Of a DNA stretch of 64,000 nt, positions 32,128-42,981 are shown in pieces; the stretch's first letter is position 1; each line of letters starts with the position of its first letter. The translations under genes and the position numbers were made by a program. The stretch is from Ridgeia piscesae (taxonomy: Eukaryota; Annelida; Polychaeta; Sabellida; Siboglinidae), in contig JAODUO010000156.1 of the NCBI GenBank assembly GCA_025642075.2, forward strand, positions 310,001 to 374,000, given 5' to 3'. The notes beneath the pieces are model-generated. The model had not been told where the DNA came from. It searched no databases and worked only from the letters and a program-made list of their open reading frames with translations.

Positions 32128-35100
32128 CTATAACATAATGGTAAATGTTTGGTTATTCTTTTCATAGTTCGCAATTAGGACACTACATAATAGTTAATAT
32201 AATGTGTTCAAAACATGCTCCATTTAACTGCAATTCTATACTGAATCTCTCAGTGTAAAGGTACTTTGTAACTAATTTGTGTGTGAAAAATTTTCTTTTT
32301 TCCAGGGCTCTTTTAATTTGGATATCATTGATAAAATGAGTAAAAAGGGTGTTCTTTCACCAAAAAATGTCTAACAGAGATTGTCCCTCTGGTGAGAGTT
32401 ACCGGCTTCTGTTTCGGCTTGGCTCCGTAACTTGGAGAAGGCTCCTGGGAGTAAGAGTTGACCACCTGGCTGCTTGTATTGCTCTGCACCCAACCATCCT
32501 GCTCTGATGTCAGACTTGTCCCTGATTCAGTGGCTGCCAAGAAAAAGATAACAGTAAAATTCAGTTGTACTTGTTACCAGTATTGTTTATGAAGTTTGCA
32601 TTATGAAGCTGGTACATTTTTCACATTACCTTTTACATGGTTAGGTGTAGCTACATTAAATGGGATCAAGTCACAATGCAGGTTTCCTAATTACAATAAA
32701 TACAGGTTCCTTAGGAAAAAGCATATCTCATTATTAATTTTTTAACCAGAACAATACAGGTGTGATATTATGAACAAACAATTCACGTCAGTTTGGTTAG
32801 TGGCACCTGAAAGGCAAATTGACTAAGAAAAACATTAACATACTCAAATAGACCAGGCAGCTTAATCATAGTTAAATTAACGAAAGGGTTAAACCACTTT
32901 GACACTACACATTACTTACAATAGCCCGTATCCATGAGTTGCAGAACTTCTTGACTTGCAAAGTCAACATCCCAATTATTGTCTTTTAATACATTCTCAA
33001 CTAGTCGTTCATCCTGAAAATGTAAAATGCTATTTCACTCCTGATTTTTTAATGCAAGATTATGGTTACACAGTACATACACCCAAGACATACAAGTTAT
33101 CTGACAAACTCATGTATATAATGATTGCTTGCTAACATTTAATTTTCAATATACTGAGCGATAGCATGCACAACCCAACTCAATATATATTTTTTATACT
33201 GTATTACTATTCTTCAACAGTAGAGATGTGACATTAATACAATTTTTTTCAGGCCAATATCTAACATATCTACATAAAACTATGTATTTCAAAAATGTCA
33301 GTTAGTTACAATTTTTATCAGTTAAAATGTAGAAAGTAAAAAATACAAAAGTTCGTAAAATATAATTAACACAAATATGTCATTGCACAACATCATTTAG
33401 ACATTTCTGATTCCGGGCCATTTCATGGTATTTGTGAAATGGTATCCAAAAATGTAAAGGTTTGAATCTAAGCAAAATACCAATTGGATGTGTTAGATAT
33501 ATATCAACCCAAATTGGGGTCAACATTTTAACCTCTTGATTATGCAAATTAGGTTTTTCATATGAAATCATGGAAATCAGTGTGTCAGACAGGACACGTT
33601 TTTGTTAGTTTTTTCTGTTGTATTTAATTTGTGATATTTTTTCTTGCTGACAGGATAAGTTTCATGTCAAAACAAATAACACAAGTAATTTTTTCCAATG
33701 GAAAGGCCCTGTAAATTTCACTTCACAGGGGTCACGTGTCCTGTCCGACATGATTCATGTGCAAAAAGTATATTTTTTTCCAAACTAGGTGACTTATGAA
33801 AACAAGAATCATTTTTCTCTTAGCTGAAGTAGTGTAAAACAATATCAGTATGGATTTTGTAAAGAAATATAACACACCTCATTGGAAATTCAAAATCTTT
33901 TTTGTCCTGTCCAACATGCAAAACATGTCGGACAGGACAAAAGCGTGTCATACAGGACACATCATTCTAGTAATAGACCAATGACTAATTAATTGAATTG
34001 ATATTGTACCTTCCACATCTACTAAGGTTTTTTAAGGTTGTTCTATTTAGGCTGATTTAATTGCCAATAAATGTTGTCTAGATGACATTTATTGGGAAGC
34101 CACATCTTTCTACTAGATAGTAGAAAGATATGGCTTCCCAACAAAACCAAGTCATGAGACGTATTGTTGGAGTAGGAATGTTTTCTTCCATTGTGTTCAT
34201 GGATGTTTGACATGTTTGAGTCCATGAAACCATGCCAGCTACCTTGAAACTATATAAACTGCACCCCAGATGTGGTGGATCCATCACTTTATGCAAACTT
34301 CACAGACAGAAGCAACAGTCATGCCAGATACCCCCTTCAAGGAGATGATGTGTAATTATGATAAGTCTGCATGTTATGTCTTAGCCATATTCAAGAGGGG
34401 GTTCTGAACTCTCACCCTGATGAAAATTAATTGTCTAGTGGACAGCCAGCTTAATTTAGCAATACTTCAAGCATCTGTGAGGCACTGACGTGAGCAAAAA
34501 CCATTATTTTCATGATGTTCAAGTAGACCTCTTACTTGATTCTACCACTTGAAAATGTACAATTTAGATTACATACGTAATACACTTCATTTTATACCAA
34601 TCATGTGTGTTTTTTTGGCATTTTTACCCCAAGTGAAAAAGTGTCCTGTCTGACACACCCTGTCCGACACGCTGGTCGAGTGGCAACTTTTGACCCCCCT
34701 CGGCTATCCTTGAGTTAAGAAAAAAAATTCTTTTGAAACCTACATATGATGTAGGGGAACAAAATTACTTGGCTTAATTTTATGAATACCATCTGGTTGG
34801 AAGGAACTTTTCACTTTCCCAACATGCCAAAAAACAAACTTCACGTTTTGTCCTGTCCGACACGAACTTTCTGGTTTCATTTTGAAAACAAAATAAAAAA
34901 ATTAATCCAAAGATTTGTTTACCCTATAAAATTGTTTTATATTACACGTGTATCTGCCTCTGACCAGTTCAAACTTGTTGATACTTACCCAGAATAATTT
35001 ATGTGATGGGAAAAAGCCTGTAAATATCCTGTCCAACACGAAATGAATACCCTAAAATGGTCCTTCCCTGCAACTGAGATTCTCCTAAACTGAGAGTCTG

Positions 35101-37713
35101 ATTCACAATCTACCATGATAACATAACTATTATATTTTTCTACCATGGTGTTTCAATTGACCTGGTGACCCCTGCTCACCTCACATCCTGTGGATTTTGT
35201 CACTTCCCAGACAAGTTGACTAAAGTCTTTGTAGACTCTGGACACAGTGCTATGGCCAACCTCTGGTAAACTGGACAAGCAATCTGCAGCGTACCCAGCA
35301 GCATACTTGACCTGATTCAGTGGATTCGTCAGATGGAATTCTTGAGTTCTTTTCTCCATTGGAACTCCATCCTGCAAGCAGTCGTTTGTGAGCATGACAA
35401 ATAGGAAATGGTTCTGTATAGGAAAACCATAGATATTACAAAAAACAATAAAATGTTGACCTAATAATGATCATAATAATTGGTTAGTGGCATGATTGTT
35501 ATAATTTAATTTATTGAAACACACAATAGCCAGAAATGGAAAGTACATCAAGTAGGCTAATGTATTTAGTAACTATTTAAGAAATACTGGCAGAAACGTA
35601 GTATTCAGGAGAACCACAATAAAATCACCCGCACAAATGTAAAATAAATGTCTGATCATTTTAATGTACCACAGTTAATGCCATGTAAACATCATGATTG
35701 GGGAGGATAATAAACAGATAATGAGTACAAAACTATGATTCATCAATACATATCAAAATGTTAAAACGGTACACTACTAATAGCATACTTGATTATACAA
35801 TAACCATTGTACATTTCCAGCAAAGAATAACTTACCCTAAATTTGATATTAGCTGGTGTCTCAGTGTGGTCTCCGATGGTCCGCACACTGCCATAATGGT
35901 CGCCATTGTGGTATGATATGTGGATCTGTCGGCCATTAGGATCTTCAGATCCATGGATCTAAACAAATACAGAAGGTTTTAGGTGATAAATGTTTGTTTT
36001 GGAATGTAAAAAATATGAAAACGCTAGTATTCAATGTAATAGTTACTAACCTGCAGACTACAAAATGACTGTACTAAATTTACATTAATATTTTCAGAGA
36101 CTCCTGGATACTGGTTGTGGAGAAAAAAAAACTGGAGGATACTTTTTGAGGATCGGAGGTCAAAATATGATAGACTTTTTCATTTAAATAGTCTGTATTT
36201 TTATGATGTAAACATGCACCTATTTACTTTCCATTTTCCATATCTTCAGTAATACTTGGCCTAATTTCTTTTGATAAGTTCCAGTTTTTATGTTCTCATT
36301 TAAGCCAACAACTGTGCAAAATGTCATAAAAAAAGATTTGTGTGATGCTAAAATGGCCTCTAAGTTACTTACCGGTATTTCACACTACTTGATGGGTAGT
36401 GTTGGGAAATAATATAAAATAGCAACTATTAGTGATGGTAACACTCACTTGAAGACATGGGGAGTTGAGCTGATGGATAACTACGACGACTTTGTGTAGA
36501 CGAGCAAAGGCTACAATTGCATCATTGCCTGCATAAGTTCCTTGTTTCTTTAGATTTGCAACTGCAACAGAAGAACATATGAGCTGTCCCTGTGTGATGA
36601 AAACAAGGCTGCAAACTAGATCATCTACAATTTCACACGTTACATACATCCTAGCTAATAAGAGGAAATGTAAATGTTAATTTATATTTAAAAGTAAATT
36701 TAAATGTTATTGCCAAAACAACATTTGAATCCACTTCAATGTAGTTTCAGGTAACCTTGGTCCAACTCACTATGTCTATCGAAGGGTACATCATCTTCTA
36801 CAAATGGCTCAAAGTCAGCACGGTGTTCAAGCATGTACTCAACAACATCCTGGCGATGGTTGAAGTGGTTGCGACCGTGACCTTCGAGTTGATCACCGAG
36901 TGCACGGAACAGACAGTTCCTGTGTTAAACAGACAGACACAGAATGGAGAGAGCTCAGAAAACAGAAGGAGATGATTGAATTAAAGGGAATAGAAACAAG
37001 GCATTGCGTAGAATTAATTTAAGATTAAGTATGCAAGTAACATTTCACAACATTAAAAAAATACATTTGTAGAATAAATTCGGTTTTAGACCTGTCACCA
37101 TTGCGATTCCTGTGAAAAACCTGAAAATTAGCAAGGCAATCACATGGTATTGTGGAGTCAAAGGTGACACAGGTTGACATCAGGCAGACCCTTTCTACAT
37201 ATTCAAGCATGTATACAAGGATAGTTTTTGCATCAAAACAAGTGTCATAATAATTTTTTTTGCAATATTTTGATGTAATACAAACACTAGTCATCACAAG
37301 GAACAGATATTTATCTTACAGATCCACACGAATCAACTTTTGTTTAAATGCCTGACTAAGCATAGGATTCGTCTCCGCCTTTGGGTAATTTTCTGAATCC
37401 TAAGTAATTGTATTGATTGCTGCCTACGGAAGATTGAGGATGTGGAAGAGAATGACATAAATCTGTAACTTTTTTGAAGTAAACATTCACTCATCCCTTG
37501 CTAAATAATATACTAAACACTCACCACCAATCCCCCGGTATTCCCTGAAGTAAACACTCACCCATCCCCAGGTATTTCCCGCAGTTGTAGCTGCATCTTT
37601 GCGAGTTGTGAGTGGAAAGCATAAAAGTTCTGTTCTTCCACTGAGTTCTTCTGCGCCTTCTTCTCCTTCTTGTAGGCGCTGCGCACGGCCCGCTCTTCTC
37701 GCTTACGTGCCAT
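31972..37713 (-). CDS. OTUD3: OTU domain deubiquitinase OTUD3, complete, 8 coding exons
   Basis: A cysteine protease that removes ubiquitin. Exons in transcript order: 37713-37562, 36919-36771, 36561-36449, 35958-35836, 35371-35180, 33013-32920, 32533-32403, 32127-31972. Phases agree, giving about 369 residues (human about 398). The basic start [19 protein letters not shown] leads to the OTU domain: [20 protein letters not shown] with catalytic Asp and Cys, [17 protein letters not shown], and [14 protein letters not shown] with the catalytic His. A UBA-like segment follows ([20 protein letters not shown]), then a Lys/Arg-rich C-terminus [17 protein letters not shown] ending VGVLQI. It is head to head with the TMCO4-like gene. 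An upstream in-frame ATG (37776) would add 21 residues. Confidence 0.95.
32403..32533 (-). CDS. OTUD3: OTUD3 exon 7
   Basis: Ser/Gln-rich low-complexity segment [18 protein letters not shown] to AKPKQKP. Donor gtaact, phase 0. Little conserved. Confidence 0.8.
32920..33013 (-). CDS. OTUD3: OTUD3 exon 6 (UBA-like)
   Basis: [18 protein letters not shown] and [11 protein letters not shown], a UBA-like helix pair. Acceptor cattttcag, donor gtaagt. Confidence 0.88.
33415..35063. mobile_element. TTCC-flanked element with iterated GTCGGACAGGAC motifs
   Basis: TTCC at 33411-33414 and 35064-35067 flanks 1,649 bp. The ends gggccatttcatggtatt and, reverse complemented, ggaccattttagggtatt match at 15 of 18. 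Inside are about nine copies of a motif near tgtcggacaggaca in both orientations (near 33583, 33732, 33901, 33925, 33945, 34641, 34660, 34848 and 35027). A near-perfect hairpin lies at 34092-34141. No transposase is recognised. It is in the OTUD3 intron between exons 5 and 6. Confidence 0.7.
34092..34141. repeat. Near-perfect 24-bp-arm hairpin
   Basis: Arms at 34092-34115 and 34118-34141 are complementary at 23 of 24 positions with a 2-base loop (left arm begins ttgggaagccacatctttct). It lies within the TTCC-flanked element. Confidence 0.9.
35180..35371 (-). CDS. OTUD3: OTUD3 exon 5
   Basis: 64 codons in phase 0, [17 protein letters not shown] to VTKSTGCE, leading into the UBA-like region. 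Donor gtgagc. Confidence 0.88.
35836..35958 (-). CDS. OTUD3: OTUD3 exon 4 (catalytic His)
   Basis: 41 codons in phase 0, with [16 protein letters not shown]. Donor gtaagt. Confidence 0.94.
36449..36561 (-). CDS. OTUD3: OTUD3 exon 3
   Basis: [20 protein letters not shown] and [14 protein letters not shown]. Donor gtgagt, phase 0. Confidence 0.95.
36771..36919 (-). CDS. OTUD3: OTUD3 exon 2 (catalytic Cys)
   Basis: [19 protein letters not shown] through [14 protein letters not shown]. Acceptor ttaacacag, donor gtgagt. Confidence 0.95.
37476..37583 (-). repeat. Tandem duplication of the OTUD3 exon 1 donor region
   Basis: Three diverged copies of a segment of about 36-40 bp: about 37547-37583 (holding the real exon end and donor), 37511-37550, and a partial copy at 37476-37502. 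On the coding strand each carries ggga-t-, then gtgagtgttta-like sequence, so a second gtgagt donor lies about 40 bases into the intron. Confidence 0.75.
37562..37713 (-). CDS. OTUD3: OTUD3 coding exon 1
   Basis: 50 codons plus two bases, ending LREIPGDG at donor gtgagt. The donor region is duplicated just inside the intron. Confidence 0.9.
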
Positions 37714-38459
37714 TGCTGCGTGTCTCTCGCCTCGGCTCTGGTGAGTTCCGTGACTGTGCTTTCGGGCTGTTGGCATTCAACTACTCTGCTGCTACAAGTC
37801 ACAAGTTGTTCAGCTGTACCATAATGAGTGACTGTATTTAGACACATAAATTAATTAAATTATCAGTTGTCTATAACATTAAACTGGGCAAAATTAAATA
37901 ATATTAGGGTTTGGACAATATGTACTATACACATGAAATAATAGGTACATCAGATATATTATATGTAGAGTTTTAGGGTTTGAAAACATACAATGTTCAA
38001 ACACGTACAAACTTGAGGAACAGACTTGAAGTGTTGGCAGTAATGGCATATATAGTTCTTCATTAAGTCCAGACCTATACTTACGTACCCTGACCAATCT
38101 ATACGTATTTGCTATTTCCTGTATTGGTGTCTGCATCAACACACATATGTATTTGACTACAAGGATTTTTTTAACTAACCATGATAACAACAGAAACATT
38201 AAAATAAAGAAGAAATTAAGAACGGTGTGTAACCATTATTTGTTTAAATCCGCGACTAAAACGAACATGAAATTGCACAATGAAAAGCTAAAAAATATTG
38301 CACATCTGCAAAAGATATTGTGCATTCTTGAATCTGTCTCACGTTTTCTTAAAACTAGTATCGCAGTCATACTGGCTTCATGGATCTAATTGTATTTGGT
38401 TGTGTTCTATTACTATACCAACAGTAATACCAAATATCAAATTAAATATATCGGCTTAC

Positions 38460-38552
38460 CAAGTGTCCCTGAGCTTTAGGGGCTGTCACCGGTAGCCTCT
38501 GGCTTTGCCTGCGGCCAAGCCCGAGAAGACGAATGTCAACAAACAGCGTCAT
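38460..38552 (-). other. Candidate 5' exon / promoter region of OTUD3
   Basis: A GC-richer island between 38460 and 38640. On the minus strand an ATG at 38552 opens 31 codons (MTLFVDIRLLGLGRRQSQR...) ending at a gtaagc donor. It could be a 5' exon of OTUD3 or of another transcript. The phase does not obviously join the known OTUD3 exon in frame. Confidence 0.25.
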
Positions 38553-39806
38553 CAACACTTCCGCACTCGACTGTCTGCGGCCAGTTATTACACCAAACAC
38601 CTCTTGAAAACTGACAACCGCAGTTGGTACAACGAGACTTACTATTCTGTTCCACTGTAGAGACGGTTATAATGAAAGATTATGTTGTGCAACCGTTGCA
38701 ATATGTTATTATTTTTAGGTTGCGGTGTCCTGGAATGCACCGGACGTTGTCCGTGTGCAATAAAAGGATTAGCGCTGAGTATTAATGGCCGTATTAGTTT
38801 CACAAGCAAACGAACCAACTTTGTAATAATTTTATTATTAACCAAATTCAGAGAAGTACCATATATGATCTTATCACAGTTTTATGTATAAATATACAAA
38901 CTTATATAAAATAGTATAGTTTATAATTACTGTGTACGCATAAAAATATGCGATGTCGACTTTGAAGCAAGAAATAAATATACACCATTTTTGTATATAC
39001 TTCGCGCCAAAGGAGGAAGTTGGGTCGATGTTGACAGTCTTGTGAAGGTTCTCAATATTTAAAACTTCAGTTTGCTTATTATTTTCATTTGACGCGTCTA
39101 GATAACCCGAGGTGCTTACAAGCTAAAGTTTTCTGTTATGCATGCAATCCACAGTGTAACTTGTTCCTAAGTGGAAGAGATTATTTCTGGTTGAACTGAG
39201 TTGGAAATTCACCGAGTCTGATCGAGACTGCATGAGTGAGTCTCATCAAACAATACCCCAGTACAGGGTTGAATACAACAATTTGGTGTATTTGAATTGA
39301 AAATCACAAAAGGGCATATTTTTGATATGTGGTCTGTATTTGAAAAGTATTTGCAAATACAATGAAATACACATAAAATTACCATTTTACCAACGAAAGA
39401 TAAAGCACTGCCTGTCATAAACTGGTTCAGGAGTCAAGACAGAATGTTTTTCACACCTTTGGTATGGTCAACTGTGGGCAGCAGAGAAAATTGGCCTACA
39501 GTCAAGCTGGTCAAACATTAGCATCAATGAATGAATGGGGAAGCCACTGAAGCTTATCCATAAAAACAGGTATTCACAGGGAAGGTGCTTCAAAGAATCC
39601 TGCTGTGTAAACATCCTAGGCTAGGAGGCTTACTCAAGTGCAGGGGATGAGCTACCAATTAACAGGTAGTTGGCACACTAGTACAATAAGGGAAGTTTAG
39701 TAAACCTGCCTGCCAATTAGTCAACAGCTGTTAATCAAGCCTTTGTAGCAGAGTGATCCTAATCAATTCTAAACAGTTTGATAGACTAATGAACTTTTGT
39801 CTTTAC

Positions 39807-40309
39807 CAGGCATGGAGTCAAAAACATTTGTATTTAAGTATTTGATACTTTCAAATACTTTTTCAAATACATTGTCAGTATCAACATTTCTGTTTCATGA
39901 TCACACGTAATGCCTGCCAAACTGATTACCTTTACTGCAAATCACCTTTCACCAAATAATTCTTTTCAACCTTCAAAATACCCATTGATTGCAACTAGTA
40001 ACATTAGAGACCCATGTCTTCTTAAAAAAAGACCATTTTGCTACAATTTTGAAGTTGTGTGTCGGGTTATGGTTAGTAAAAATTATGTGATACACTTGAA
40101 CTATAATGGAAACACGGTCTACGTATTTGAATCGTATTTGAATAAAATTTCAAAAATGGCAAGGTATTTGAATCGTATTTGAATACAAAATGGGCGTCTA
40201 TTTGTATTTGAATTGAAATTTTGTATTTGAATTGAAATCTAGAAAAGCAATGTATTTGATTCGGCCGAGTTGTATTTGATCCCAACATTTTTATTTGGAC
40301 CTAACCCTG
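39807..40309. mobile_element. Possible hAT-like MITE rich in GTATTTGAA
   Basis: The left end caggcatggagtcaaaaaca and the reverse-complemented right end cagggttaggtccaaataaa share the CAGG start common in hAT elements and a loosely similar next 20 bp. Inside are about ten gtatttgaa-like motifs in both orientations, and similar motifs continue outward to about 39290. No 8-bp target duplication was found, so the limits are uncertain. Confidence 0.35.
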
Positions 40310-41343
40310 CCCCCAGTAACAACATACATAAGTCATTTGTAATATACTGTTATAAACATTAATGATAAATTATAATAATTAATACATTTAATGTAGCCTA
40401 ACCAATATACAAAAGTATGAATGATATGTTAAATAACTAAAAAAGGGAGAATAATACAATAATGCCAATAAACAAACAAATATAAATTAACTACATTAAG
40501 CATGGCAGCAATTAATTAGTTTGTACAGCCACATGTGCAGGGATAAGTACTTGCTGACTATTAATAATAGTATTAATTAAAAACACCCACTATCGATCAC
40601 GTTGGTATCCGAATGCTTTGCATTGCACACATGGGGAAGAAGGCAAAATGGTGATGTCTTTTGAGACGGGGGCTCCATAAATGGACCTTGTGCACGTTTG
40701 TGCTATCACTGTAGCCATATTATCGTCCACACAATTCTTTACACTTCTGCATTTGAATCCGCTGAATCCAGCTAAATAAATAGTCACAAAACATCATCAA
40801 ACATAGGCCATTTTAACTGCCTAATTACTACAACTTTTTATCAACGCATTATCATGATATTTGTACAGTCACATTAATTTATCTTTCTTCTTTGTTTATA
40901 ACTTTTCAGAATGCCTGTAAGCATTAACATAATCTCACAAATAATTTCGATAGATGGGGCCTGTCAACGTGATCCAATATGGCCGCAGGCCAAAAATAAT
41001 GAAAACCAAAATATGACACCGAGAGGAAAAATCATAAACCGCTCTTAAACACCACCAACAAATGAGTTATCAGCGCAGAATCATAGACTGACATTATAAC
41101 AACATCCTATAACAACATAAGTAAATTTTAAAACGAGCAGGTATGTTGCGTGATAATAAACTATGGCCACTAAACTCGGACCCTGGTCTCCCTGTATTGT
41201 CAGAAGGGGCAGAAAATCCATCGGACCTCCCTACGAGTGATACAGCATAAAGCATTATGTGAAAAATTCAAGAAGACGTCATACCTTTTTATTAGACGCA
41301 TGTAAATAGATAAATATCAGTGAATGTTGGTTGTAATTTATAG

Positions 41344-42098
41344 ATGGAGGAAGACCAGCAACTGCAAGAAACCACTAAAGAAGAAACTCAACTGCCACTC
41401 CTGTGTGAATCTGAGAACCTGCAAGATGCCTTGGGAAGTGATGAAATTGCTGAGTCAGCTGATGATCATGTGACCGAACTGCTGAAGCACAACAATGCAG
41501 CATTCTCAGATTCTGACAGTTCAATTACATCAACTCAATTAGTAACTGATGAAGAATCAACGGATGAAGGAATTGTAGCAGAAGCAGTCAAGCTTGACTG
41601 TTCAGCAAATTATGCCAAATCGGGAGCAAAGTCACTAAACCATGTCAGTTCAGAAAATGAAGTCCAGCTTGCAGCAGAGTCAGTGAAACATGACAATACG
41701 GGAATTGATGCAGAGTCAGTGAAGCACGATGATATAAGAAACAATGCAGGGTTAGTGACAGGATCAGTGAAGCGTGGGAAAACAGCAAATGATCAGGAGT
41801 TAGCTGCAGAGTCAGTGAAGCATTACGATGCAGGAATAGATACAGAGTCAGGAAATAAAAAGACATTGCCTAGTAGCCATAGTGCAGCTACGAAAGGTGA
41901 CATTACTTCAACGGAACACGAATCGATCAAGCTTGACAAGTTGAGCAAGAAGGGCAAACTTGCACAGCAGCAGAAGCAGAAGAGCATTGAAGCAGCCCTC
42001 AAGTACAAGGATATCTTCATCACAAACCTCGGTGATGTCCCTCGCTTCGCCTATATGTCCCTGTGTGCTATGTTGCTGCACCAGCTCTTTGAAGACAG
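41344..42098 (+). CDS. TMCO4: TMCO4-like coding exon 1
   Basis: 251 codons plus two bases, acceptor-like tatag before the ATG, donor gtactc. Acidic N-terminus with repeated ESVKHD/SVKHD blocks at residues about 112-170, then a basic Gln/Lys stretch and the conserved segment RFAYMSLCAMLLHQLFED. Confidence 0.85.
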
Positions 42099-42930
42099 GT
42101 ACTCTTGTTTGTTGCTAAAAGAAGATGTGCCATTAGTGTTGTGACTGTAGCAGTGAGAACACAGCAGTTCTTCCTGACTCTTACACTCTTGCACATGTAA
42201 CATGTATGTGCCATTAGTGTTGTGACTGTAGCAATGAGAACACAGCAGTTCTTCCTGACTCTTACACTCTTGCACATGTAACATAGTTCCTAGAACATGG
42301 TGATATTTGAAATGTATGAGGTGATTTATTTGAAAATGGGTGCAACAGATCAGGCAGGTTGAGGGCATGTATGTATTAACAGTGAAATGGCATATGTTCG
42401 GATTAGTTTTATTATTTTTTTGCTAGTTTTAGTGACATGCAGAAACTCATGACTATTTTGGTAAATATTAATGCAGTATGTGTGCATTGATATGCTTCAA
42501 AAGAACGAGGGAAATTAGTTTAAAATGTTTTTATCAGCATATATATGGCAATATATATCACCCTGTATATGCTGTGTGCCGTTACCAGTCAGATCTCAGA
42601 AACCGTTGGTGATCTGTTTTTCAAAATTGTGCCTAGACGTTTGTTAGGGTACTGTCATTGCGCAGGAAATGTAAATTTGATTGGCACATTTTTAAGCCTC
42701 CCAGGGTATACCTAAAAATAACTTGCATTTATAAAATCTGTTGTTTTGAAGATATAGCTTAAAACATACATACAGGCAATTGTGCAGTTTAACAGGGGTC
42801 TATACTGTACTGATTTACTGGTAGAGTGTACAGCCCCTGCCACAGCTGCCTGAGAGCAAGTAGTCAAGGTGCCAATGCAACCATAGAAGGCTGGGAATGT
42901 CCAGTTTCATTATAGTATATATTATATATA

Positions 42931-42981
<51 letters not shown>

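Larger units (their letters stand above)
37714..41343. other. Divergent intergenic region OTUD3 to TMCO4-like
   Basis: Apart from the candidate 5' exon near 38500 and the TTTGAA-rich element at 39807-40309, the region is AT-rich without a clear gene. A 65-codon frame at 40787-40590 (-) with several Cys is unrecognised. The end ttgtaatttatag directly before the ATG at 41344 looks like an acceptor, so an upstream 5' UTR exon is likely. Confidence 0.5.

Noticed and set aside
40590..40787. 65-codon Cys-containing minus-strand frame as a small gene
   Set aside because: Unrecognised, with no clear start, splice sites or neighbours that support it.
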